Of a DNA stretch of 5,313 nt, positions 1 to 5,313 are shown piece after piece. Within the stretch, counting starts at the first letter, position 1. Each line of letters starts with the position of its first letter. Below the pieces are notes generated by a model, which had not been told where the DNA came from, searched no databases, and saw only the letters and a list, made by a program, of their open reading frames with translations. Origin of the DNA: Verrucomicrobia bacterium UBA4286. Its GTDB lineage: Bacteria > Verrucomicrobiota > Kiritimatiellia > RFP12 > UBA1067. A program made the translations under genes and the position numbers. The stretch lies in the NCBI GenBank assembly GCA_002395905.1, contig DGVK01000205.1, forward strand, positions 1 through 5,313, given 5' to 3'.

Positions 1-446
1 AGTCGATCGGCGTGCCGACGCGCGTCATGACAGCCATCGACCTGCCGAGCTTCGCCGAGCCTTTCATCCAGCGCAAGGCTCTGCGCCACTTCGAGAAAGG
101 GCGCGTGCTGATCTTCGCCGGCGGGACGGGAAACCCGTTCTTCTCCACCGATTCCGCCGCGGCTCTGCGCGCGAGCGAGATCGGCGCCGATGCGCTGCTC
201 AAGGCCACCAAGGTCGACGGCATCTACACGGCCGACCCCAAAAAGGATCCCAAGGCCAAGAAGTACGGCTCGTTGCGCTACGAGACCGCTCTGGAGAAGC
301 GCCTCAAGGTGATGGATTCCGCCGCGTTCGCGCTCTGCATGGATAACGGAATCCCGATCATCGTATTTGACTTTTTCGACGGCGACGCCCTCGAACGCGT
401 CGTGAAGGGCGAGGCGGTCGGCACGCTCGTGAGCGCAGAAGGTTGA
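1..446 (+). CDS. pyrH: UMP kinase (uridylate kinase), 3' part; 5' end outside the window
   Basis: This is the C-terminal part of bacterial UMP kinase, the cytoplasmic amino-acid-kinase-fold enzyme that converts UMP plus ATP to UDP in pyrimidine nucleotide synthesis. The reading frame is open from the first complete codon at position 3, so the gene is cut by the window edge rather than starting at the GTG at 12. About 147 codons are visible against roughly 240 in the family, so the N-terminal 90-100 residues are missing. Visible hallmarks are GGTGNPFF (bases 120-143), then [30 protein letters not shown] and [11 protein letters not shown], which match the nucleotide-binding half of the family closely. 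The C-terminus ([11 protein letters not shown]) is also typical. It ends 23 bases before frr, the classical neighbour. No truncation or frameshift is seen inside the visible part. Confidence 0.97.
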   Translation, partial: SIGVPTRVMTAIDLPSFAEPFIQRKALRHFEKGRVLIFAGGTGNPFFSTDSAAALRASEIGADALLKATKVDGIYTADPKKDPKAKKYGSLRYETALEKRLKVMDSAAFALCMDNGIPIIVFDFFDGDALERVVKGEAVGTLVSAEG

Positions 447-469
447 TTTAACAAGGAAAGGCAGATATC

Positions 470-1033
470 ATGGAAACGACAAGTGAAGTTCTCAACGACG
501 CGAACACCAAGCTCCAGAAGAGCTTTGACGCGCTGAAGGCACAGTTCGCAGGCCTCCGTACAGGCAAGGCCAGCCCCGCGATGGTCGATCAGATAAAGGT
601 CGAGTACTACGGCTGCCCGACACCTATCAAGAACCTCGGCACGATTTCAACCCCCGAGCCGCGCCAGATCAAGATCACTCCGTTCGATCCGTCGGTGCTG
701 GCCGAGATGAACAAGGCGATTCTCGCCGCGAACATCGGCGTCACGCCGCAGACCGACGGCAAGGTTCTGCGCATCGTCGTCCCCGAGCTGAACGAGGAGC
801 GCCGCAAGGAGATCGTCAAGGTCGCCAAGACCCAGGCCGAGGCCCAGAAGGTTGCGATGCGCAATGTTAGGCGCGACGCGAACGATGCGGCCAAGAAGCT
901 TGAAAAGGACAAGAAGATATCCGAGGACGACCTCAAGACCCTGCTGGACAAGATCCAGAAGGCTACCGACGCCGCAATCGCCAAGATCGACGCCGAGCTC
1001 AAGGCAAAGGAGTCCGAGGTGATGTCGGTCTGA
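470..1033 (+). CDS. frr: Ribosome recycling factor
   Basis: Ribosome recycling factor works with EF-G in the cytoplasm to split the post-termination ribosome complex. The 187-residue length is close to the usual 185. Residues 1-30 and about 105-187 form the helical-bundle domain I. Residues about 31-104 form the small beta domain II, with YYGCPTPIKNLGTIS and PRQIKITPFD. Diagnostic motifs are LRTGKASPAMVD (29-40), PELNEERRKE (105-114) and RNVRRDAND (131-139); the last holds the conserved arginine of domain I. The ATG at 470 is preceded by a purine-rich Shine-Dalgarno-like AAGGAAAG at 453-460, and the N-terminus lines up with the family start. It follows pyrH by 23 bases and is probably cotranscribed with it. 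Nothing looks unusual. Confidence 0.98.
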   Translation: METTSEVLNDANTKLQKSFDALKAQFAGLRTGKASPAMVDQIKVEYYGCPTPIKNLGTISTPEPRQIKITPFDPSVLAEMNKAILAANIGVTPQTDGKVLRIVVPELNEERRKEIVKVAKTQAEAQKVAMRNVRRDANDAAKKLEKDKKISEDDLKTLLDKIQKATDAAIAKIDAELKAKESEVMSV

Positions 1034-1063
1034 TTGGCGGACCGTCAGCAATTTTGATGGCAA

Positions 1064-1071
1064 GAGAGGAG
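1064..1071 (+). promoter_or_regulatory. Strong Shine-Dalgarno site for the Ala/Pro/Lys-rich gene
   Basis: GAGAGGAG lies 6 bases before the ATG at 1078 and is the best ribosome binding site in the window. It fixes the start of the low-complexity gene and argues that this repetitive frame is truly translated. The 44-base gap after frr shows no convincing promoter or terminator, so read-through from pyrH-frr is possible. Confidence 0.7.
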
Positions 1072-1077
1072 TAGACC

Positions 1078-2235
1078 ATGGCAGAAGAAATATCGACTAC
1101 TGTGCCACCGGCCGCGGAGCCGCCCAAGGCGAATCCGCTGGCGAAGCCGGCTGCGACGAGCGCGTCGCCAATCGGACCGACGATCAAGAAGCCTGTCATA
1201 GGAGGCGGGCTCAAGCCAGGGCTTAAGCTTCCTCCCAAGCCAGCGTCGCCGCTCAAGACGGTCGCGGCGGCGTCGCCGCTCAAGCCGGGGCTCAAGATGC
1301 CGGCGGCGCCCGCGCTCAAGAGCGGTTTGAAGCTGCCGACAAAGCCTGTCATAAGGAAGCCTGGTTCCGGGCTTACGCCTGTGAGACCCCACCTCCCCGG
1401 TGCGGTGGCTTCTGCGCCGGCGCCTGCCGCGGCTGCTCCCGCACCGGCTCCAGCTCCTGCGGCGGCTCCCGCCCATGCCCCTGCGCCTGCTGCTCCAGCT
1501 GCCGCTCCTGCGGCGGCCGCGAAGCCTGCAGACGCGCTCGACACGCTCAAGGCCGTCACCAAGAATCTCAAGAGTCTTACTTCGCCGATACCTCAGCAGG
1601 CCATTCTGCACAAGACCGGCATAATCGCAGATCCCAGCCAGTCGCTTACTGAAGCGCAGAAGCAGGCCGCCAAGTCGAAGACTTCGCGAATCTCGCTCGC
1701 CGACGCCGTCGGCGCCGCGCCGGTTAAGAACGACGGCGCTCCGATGAAGACCATCCGTATCAAGCGCCCGGTGGATCTGCCGCTTGACGGTCCCGGCTCC
1801 GCCTCGGCCAAGAAGGCGACTGCGAGAATCGTCGCGCCGCCGTCGGTCGCGTCGGAAGAACCCGCTGCGCCGGCAGCGTCCGCCGAGGTGTCGGCGACCC
1901 AGCGCAAGACTCTTAAGATTACTCGTCCTGGCGGCGGTGCTGTCCGTCCCGCCGGCAGGTTCGGCGTAAAGAAGCCCGGCGCTCCTGCGGCCCATGCGGC
2001 GGCGCCTGCGCCTGCCGAGTCTGCAGCCGTCGCGGATATTCCCGACATACCCGACATCCCCGCAATGCCGACGAACGTTCCCGCGTTTGCCGCGCCGAGC
2101 GCGTCGGGCGACACTGTTCCCGATGTCCCTCCCGCCGTCGCCACGCTTGGCGTAGTGGCTCAGCTCGCGGCGTGCATAGTCATGGGCGCGCTGGCGTGGT
2201 TCCTGTATCAGGATTCCACAATCTCGCTTTTCTGA
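1078..2235 (+). CDS. Ala/Pro/Lys-rich low-complexity protein with a single C-terminal membrane anchor, function unknown
   Basis: I do not recognise a named family. The 385 residues split into clear zones. Residues 1-101 are a Lys/Pro/Gly-rich region with LKPGLKLP (45-52), LKPGLKMP (68-75) and LKSGLKLP (80-87). Residues 112-148 are an almost pure Ala/Pro linker. Residues 152-212 have ordinary composition and probably form the only folded or helical part. KTSRISL (201-207), KTIRIKRP (224-231) and KTLKITRP (277-284) repeat a basic KTx[RK]I motif. A DIP triplet repeat sits at 320-328. One hydrophobic helix at about 354-377 is followed by an eight-residue tail. There is no N-terminal signal peptide, so the inferred topology is tail-anchored with a large basic, mostly disordered cytoplasmic part. 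A strong ribosome binding site supports the start, and the stop lies 7 bases before the permease gene, suggesting coupling to the ABC system. A role as scaffold or membrane tether is only a guess. Confidence 0.85.
   Translation: MAEEISTTVPPAAEPPKANPLAKPAATSASPIGPTIKKPVIGGGLKPGLKLPPKPASPLKTVAAASPLKPGLKMPAAPALKSGLKLPTKPVIRKPGSGLTPVRPHLPGAVASAPAPAAAAPAPAPAPAAAPAHAPAPAAPAAAPAAAAKPADALDTLKAVTKNLKSLTSPIPQQAILHKTGIIADPSQSLTEAQKQAAKSKTSRISLADAVGAAPVKNDGAPMKTIRIKRPVDLPLDGPGSASAKKATARIVAPPSVASEEPAAPAASAEVSATQRKTLKITRPGGGAVRPAGRFGVKKPGAPAAHAAAPAPAESAAVADIPDIPDIPAMPTNVPAFAAPSASGDTVPDVPPAVATLGVVAQLAACIVMGALAWFLYQDSTISLF
1210..1338 (+). repeat. In-gene repeats encoding LK[PS]GLK[LM]P, three copies
   Basis: Bases 1210-1233, 1279-1302 and 1315-1338 encode LKPGLKLP, LKPGLKMP and LKSGLKLP. 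The codons differ between copies (for example CTT, CTC, TTG and CTG for leucine), so the peptide is kept while the DNA has diverged. An exact 12-base repeat AAGCCTGTCATA (KPVI) also occurs at 1189-1200 and 1342-1353, bracketing the block. Confidence 0.8.
1411..1521 (+). repeat. Ala/Pro low-complexity linker
   Basis: Thirty-seven codons (residues 112-148) encode almost only alanine and proline plus one serine and one histidine. Such linkers are usually extended and flexible, as in TonB-type or lipoyl-domain linkers. Here it separates the LKPGLKLP block from the less biased central region. The mixed GCN and CCN codons argue against a very recent slippage expansion. Confidence 0.8.
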
Positions 2236-2242
2236 AGCGTGT

Positions 2243-3124
2243 ATGAGAAGGGGCCGTGCCATTGCCTGCGCGACGGCGTTCGAGATACTGGGGGAACCTC
2301 TGGTTCTCCTGGTTCTTGTAGGCTCCGTGGCGCTGGCCGCTCTCGCACCGGCTCTCCATTATCATCAGTTCGGCGAGCCTTCGCGCATGGCGAGAGACGC
2401 CGGTCTTTCGGCGCTTCTTATAGGCGGCGCCGTGATAGCGTTTTCGGGGACTCTCCGCACGTTCCGACGCGAGCTTGAATCCGGCACGGCCCAGGTCGCG
2501 CTCGCGCTCTCGGTTTCGCGCCGCGCGTTCTTCCTGTGGAAATGTCTCGGCTGCGCGACAGCCTGCGGTGCGTTCGCGGTTACGGTGTCGCTGGTCTCGC
2601 TCACCGTCGTGAGAGGCGCCGAGATAGGCGGCGCGATCGCCGCGGAGCACGGCGACGTCGCGCGCCTGTGGGGTCCGTCGCTCGCGCTGGCGGTCTCGGC
2701 CGCCGTTGCGCCGCTTCTCGCGGCGGCCGCGCTCAACAGGTTCGCACGCTTTCGTTTCGTGGTTACGTCCAACGCCCTCTCTGCGGCGGTCGCCCTCTGC
2801 GGCGCGGCTTACAGGTTTGACGCGTCCCTCGCCGCGCGGCTTCTTCCGGCGATGGCTCTCGCGGCGATGCCTTCGCTTTTCATATTGTCCGCGACGGCCG
2901 CGTTCGCAGTGCGCTTCAAGTCCAACGCCGCGGCGTCGCTTGTCGCGCTCGTCGCCGCGGCCGCGCTTCCCGCGCTCGGGAACTACTGTCTTTCGGACGC
3001 TCTGGCGGACGGTGCATCGATCCCTTGGAGCTATTTCGCCATGGCCTCGCTTGCGCTGGTTCCGGCGGTCGCGGCCGCGCTCGCGGCGGGCGTCGCCTTT
3101 ATAAATGAACGGGATCTTCAATGA
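2243..3124 (+). CDS. ABC-2 type transporter permease, first of two
   Basis: A 293-residue polytopic inner-membrane protein, very rich in Ala, Leu and Val. Hydrophobic segments lie at about 19-38, 55-72, 100-123, 143-165, 172-189, 199-222, 229-248 and 262-286, giving seven or eight membrane helices. The short N-terminal cytoplasmic stretch with FEILGEPL, the polar loop HYHQFGEPSRMARDAG (39-54) between helices 1 and 2, and the FRRELESGTAQVAL segment (74-87) resemble NosY/GldF-like ABC-2 permeases, in which such a segment contacts the ATPase. The ATG at 2243 follows the previous stop by 7 bases with only a weak GAAG upstream, so translation is probably coupled. Its stop overlaps the ATPase start as ATGA, which supports partnership with that ATPase. 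The assignment rests on membrane pattern and context rather than a diagnostic motif, and the substrate is unknown. Confidence 0.85.
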   Translation: MRRGRAIACATAFEILGEPLVLLVLVGSVALAALAPALHYHQFGEPSRMARDAGLSALLIGGAVIAFSGTLRTFRRELESGTAQVALALSVSRRAFFLWKCLGCATACGAFAVTVSLVSLTVVRGAEIGGAIAAEHGDVARLWGPSLALAVSAAVAPLLAAAALNRFARFRFVVTSNALSAAVALCGAAYRFDASLAARLLPAMALAAMPSLFILSATAAFAVRFKSNAAASLVALVAAAALPALGNYCLSDALADGASIPWSYFAMASLALVPAVAAALAAGVAFINERDLQ

Positions 3125-3882
3125 ACGATGATGCAGTAGTTTCACTCGAGGGGGTGACCAAAAGATTTCGCGACTTCTGGCTGAGGCCGATCGTCGCCGC
3201 CGTCGACGGACTCGACCTCACGGTGCGCCGCGGCGAGGTCTTCGGGCTGCTCGGTCCGAACGGCAGCGGCAAGTCCACGACTATAAAGATGATACTCGGC
3301 CTTCTCGCGCCCACTTCCGGGAAGGTGCGCCTTTTCGGTCTGTCGCCGCGTACCGTCGCCGCGCGCGCGCGCCTCGGCTATCTGCCCGAGCTGAGCTACC
3401 TCCACCCGTTTCTCACCGCGCGTGAGACCATCATGTACTACGCCGGTCTCTGTAACCTCGACCGCGCGTGCGCGGCGTCGCGCACGCGCGAACTGCTCGC
3501 CATGGTGAAGCTCGAGGACGTCGCCTCTAGACCAGTCGGCGGCTTCTCCAAAGGCATGGCGCGCCGCGTCGCTCTCGCGTCGGCTCTTGTCGGCAGGCCG
3601 GAGCTTCTCGTCCTCGACGAGCCTACGTCCGGGCTGGACCCCGTGTCCACGAAGGAGGTTAAAACCCTTGTCAAAGCACTCGCCCGCAGCGGTATGACCG
3701 TGCTCATGACGTCGCATCTCCTCGCCGACGCCGAGGACGTCTGCGACCGCGTGATGATCTTGAACAGGGGAAAGTCCGTCGCGGAAGGGCGCGTCGCGGA
3801 TCTCGGGGAGTCGCTTGAAGACTTCTTCCTGGCGAAGGTGGGGAATGTCGATGAATTCGTTCTGGCGGATTTTCTCTCTTGA
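3121..3882 (+). CDS. ABC transporter ATP-binding protein (ABC-2 exporter type)
   Basis: A 253-residue cytoplasmic nucleotide-binding subunit expected to power the two flanking permeases. It shows Walker A GPNGSGKST (45-53), a Q-loop region reading GYLPE (86-90) with Glu where Gln is usual, a signature FSKGM (142-146) in place of LSGGQ, Walker B LLVLDEP (162-168) with D166 and catalytic E167, D-loop SGLDP (170-174), and the switch histidine in TSHLLAD (H199). The Glu Q-loop and SKGM signature are common in the DrrA/CcmA-like class that pairs with ABC-2 permeases, so it is probably active. Its ATG overlaps the preceding permease stop by four bases, and its 3' end overlaps the next permease by about 32 bases. 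The C-terminal part after residue 225 is short, leaving little room for an extra regulatory domain. Substrate not predictable. Confidence 0.96.
   Translation: MNDDAVVSLEGVTKRFRDFWLRPIVAAVDGLDLTVRRGEVFGLLGPNGSGKSTTIKMILGLLAPTSGKVRLFGLSPRTVAARARLGYLPELSYLHPFLTARETIMYYAGLCNLDRACAASRTRELLAMVKLEDVASRPVGGFSKGMARRVALASALVGRPELLVLDEPTSGLDPVSTKEVKTLVKALARSGMTVLMTSHLLADAEDVCDRVMILNRGKSVAEGRVADLGESLEDFFLAKVGNVDEFVLADFLS
3834..3843 (+). promoter_or_regulatory. Purine-rich ribosome binding site inside the ATPase gene, for the second permease
   Basis: GAAGGTGGGG lies within the 3' end of the ATPase gene, 7 bases before the ATG at 3851 and directly before another ATG at 3845. It favours a start at 3851 or 3845 over the more upstream ATG at 3815, which would lengthen the overlap and add a charged 12-residue leader. 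Confidence 0.5.
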
Positions 3883-5131
3883 GCTTACGGCGTTCGTCCG
3901 TTCGCGTTCGCTCTTGCTGCTGCTGGCCGCGTCGCTCGGCTGGATGTTCGCTGCTCCGTTAGTCTTCAGAGGCGACGGCACATTGGAAGGTTCACGCCAG
4001 CTTGCCGTCCATTATTCGCTCGGCGGCGTCGCGGCACTCGTCTCGGTTGCGCTGCTCGCGGCCGCGACCGGTGCGTTCGCACGTGAACGCGCAGCCAAGC
4101 GGCTCCAGCTTACTCTGGTGAGACCGGTGAGATATGTGTCGATCGCCGTTGCAAAGACAGCCGCGCTTTCTTTCGCGGGCGCGGTGGTGATCGCGGCGTC
4201 GGCGGTGGTCGAGGCGGTGAGAAGTCCGCTCGTCCGCCCGTGCAGGCACGTCCTCTCGCCGGTGATGGAAAGTCCGCGCGAAGAGGCCGCCAGAATGTAC
4301 ACTGCATATATGGCCGACCCGAACACGCCTGCGGCGGTCAAGAAGGCGAGGCCTTCTGTCGTGCTGCGGCTCCTTGCGCAGAGGTCGTTCGACCGGTACG
4401 AGTCCATTGCGCCGGGTGGAACCGGCTCGTGGCGCTTCGCTCTGCCGGACGGGTTTGACGAATCGGTCGCGACAAGCGCGCGTGTGCGCTTCGCCGGTGA
4501 ATACGGTATGCGTCAGGATGCGCTCGGCGCTTTCGAGCTCAAAGCGGCGGATTTCACGCTCGTCGGCGTCGCGAGCAACGTCACGCAGTCGGTCGTCGAG
4601 TTCCCGCTTGCCGCGGCGCCTGGCGCGACGCCGGGCGAGAAGGGCGTCCTTACATTCCGCAACGACGGGAAGACGACAATCATGCTGCGCCCGAGGAGGG
4701 ATGTGAATCTGCTCACCGAGGCCGATTCGTTCGGCCGCAACCTCGTGCGCGCTTCGCTGGAGCTTATGGCGATGGTGACGCTCCTCGTGTCGTTCGGCGT
4801 GTTCCTCGGCGCGTCACTTTCGCGCCCGGTCGCGCTCTTCACGGCGGTCGCTGCGCTTGCCGTGGCCGAGATGAGTCCGAGCGTGATCGAGCAGTATCCC
4901 GACGAACTGGAGACCGACCGCATAGACGCCGTAGGTCTGCAGATAACGCGCGTCGCGGCCCAGCTCACCCATCCTGTAAGCTCGCTTGAGCCGCTCGCGA
5001 AGCTTGCCGAAGATACATGCGTCGAGCCGCGCGAAGTCGTGCGCGCGGTGCTGGCCGATATGCTCCTCGCGCCGCTTGTATTCGCTTTGCTGTCCTCGTT
5101 CGTAATTCCTCGCAAAACCGAATCGGCCTGA
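3851..5131 (+). CDS. ABC transporter permease with large extracytoplasmic domain, second of two
   Basis: A 426-residue membrane protein if started at ATG 3851. ATG 3845 (two residues longer) and ATG 3815 (twelve longer) are alternatives, but 3851 gives MNSFWRIFSLELTAFVRSRS, a typical cytoplasmic lead-in to helix 1. Hydrophobic segments lie at about 20-39, 55-73, 100-121, 301-321, 326-343 and 401-419. Between helices 3 and 4 is a soluble stretch of about 175 residues (122-296), predicted to face outward. Its second half (about 193-285) has alternating polar and hydrophobic runs such as GSWRFALP, AFELKAADFTLVGV and VLTFRND that suggest a beta-rich fold. The segment ARERAAKRLQLTLVRPV (77-93) in the first cytoplasmic loop could contact the ATPase. 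The gene overlaps the ATPase by about 32 bases, implying coupled translation. It is unlike the first permease in size and layout, so a heterodimer is likely. Family and substrate are uncertain. Confidence 0.85.
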   Translation: MNSFWRIFSLELTAFVRSRSLLLLLAASLGWMFAAPLVFRGDGTLEGSRQLAVHYSLGGVAALVSVALLAAATGAFARERAAKRLQLTLVRPVRYVSIAVAKTAALSFAGAVVIAASAVVEAVRSPLVRPCRHVLSPVMESPREEAARMYTAYMADPNTPAAVKKARPSVVLRLLAQRSFDRYESIAPGGTGSWRFALPDGFDESVATSARVRFAGEYGMRQDALGAFELKAADFTLVGVASNVTQSVVEFPLAAAPGATPGEKGVLTFRNDGKTTIMLRPRRDVNLLTEADSFGRNLVRASLELMAMVTLLVSFGVFLGASLSRPVALFTAVAALAVAEMSPSVIEQYPDELETDRIDAVGLQITRVAAQLTHPVSSLEPLAKLAEDTCVEPREVVRAVLADMLLAPLVFALLSSFVIPRKTESA

Positions 5132-5147
5132 GCCATCGAATTTTTTT
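5122..5147 (+). terminator. Possible weak intrinsic terminator after the ABC operon
   Basis: A short imperfect stem overlapping the stop codon (AT-C-GGC, loop CTGA, GCCAT at 5122-5136, one bulged C) is followed after four bases by seven consecutive T (5141-5147). The stem is only five base pairs, so termination would be inefficient. The T-run at the very end of the last gene is the main support. Confidence 0.35.
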
Positions 5148-5208
5148 GTCCGTCATGTCCAAGAGTAAACGCGTGTTCTGAAAGTAACCGCACGAAATTC
5201 AACTCCGA

Positions 5209-5313
5209 TCGTTTGGGCTCTCGCGCAGACGCTTGCGCGCCCTGCGGGTTCGGCTACGCCGAATCTTCCCTCCGCTGCGCTTCGGTGCATTCCCGCTCCG
5301 CAGCTTCGCGATG
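5209..5313. repeat. GC-rich intergenic stretch with three consecutive hairpins, possibly a dispersed repeat
   Basis: The last 105 bases have no credible gene and run to the window edge. They hold three adjacent inverted repeats: CGCGCA/TGCGCG (5222-5227 with 5234-5239), TTCGGC-TAC-GCCGAA (5249-5263, perfect six-pair stem) and TGCGC-TTCG-GTGCA (5276-5289, five pairs including one G-T, closing a C(UUCG)G tetraloop). Read on the minus strand, CGAAGC followed by a GGAG/GGGAA-like run appears twice about 24 bases apart, so the stretch looks internally duplicated. This texture resembles small palindromic intergenic repeats of the REP kind, but repeat status cannot be shown from one copy. The strand is undecided. 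The preceding bases 5148-5208 are less GC-rich and show nothing I can identify. Confidence 0.45.

Noticed and set aside
1..446. GTG at position 12 as a gene start
   Set aside because: The frame is open to the window edge and the residues before and after match the interior of UMP kinase, so this is a truncated view, not a short gene.
1034..1077. Possible promoter or terminator between frr and the next gene
   Set aside because: Only 44 bases; no clear -35/-10 pair and no stem followed by a T-run. Only the ribosome binding site is convincing.
999..1571. Long minus-strand frame of 190 codons, rich in Gly and Ala
   Set aside because: It lies opposite the Ala/Pro/Lys-rich gene, and its composition is what the complement of GCN/CCN repeats gives. 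It has no family resemblance, and the + frame has a strong ribosome binding site.
1045..2262. Minus-strand frame of 405 codons, Arg-rich
   Set aside because: It spans the whole + strand gene and its ends, is extremely Arg/Gly-rich, and shows no domain; typical of antisense frames in GC-rich DNA.
2180..3145. Minus-strand frame of 321 codons
   Set aside because: Highly charged, Arg-rich shadow of the first permease gene, whose + frame encodes clear membrane helices and has an ATGA overlap with the ATPase gene.
4513..5202. Minus-strand frame of 229 codons covering the end of the second permease
   Set aside because: Ser/Thr/Ala-rich without motif or membrane pattern, antisense to a coherent permease.
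5209..5313. CRISPR array or tRNA gene at the window end
   Set aside because: There are no regular direct repeats with unique spacers, and the hairpins do not form a cloverleaf with the expected T-loop sequence.

Overview
The window is a GC-rich, densely packed bacterial segment with every gene on the + strand. It opens inside pyrH (UMP kinase), followed by a complete frr (ribosome recycling factor). This is the 3' end of the widely conserved pyrH-frr translation/nucleotide cluster. The lineage cannot be fixed from the sequence alone. High GC, a low-complexity Lys/Pro/Ala protein directly after frr, and unusual ABC-2 type permeases would fit the PVC group (Kiritimatiellota/Verrucomicrobiota/Lentisphaerota), but that is a low-confidence inference.

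Layout: 1-446 3' part of pyrH; 470-1033 frr; 1078-2235 a 385-residue Ala/Pro/Lys-rich protein that is mostly low complexity and ends in one hydrophobic C-terminal helix; 2243-3124 a polytopic ABC-2 type permease; 3121-3882 an ABC ATPase; about 3851-5131 a second, different permease with a large extracytoplasmic insertion; 5132-5313 noncoding sequence with a weak terminator-like element and a GC-rich, hairpin-bearing stretch running off the window end.

The last four genes look like one transcription unit. The tail-anchored protein ends 7 bases before the first permease starts. That permease overlaps the ATPase through ATGA, and the ATPase overlaps the second permease by about 32 bases. The permease-ATPase-permease trio reads as a heterodimeric ABC-2 type export or membrane-remodelling complex of unknown substrate. 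The least familiar element is the tail-anchored protein. It carries two families of short repeated motifs (LK[PS]GLK[LM]P and KTx[RK]I) and may be a membrane-tethered cytoplasmic scaffold linked to the exporter or to the translation genes upstream; its function is unknown.
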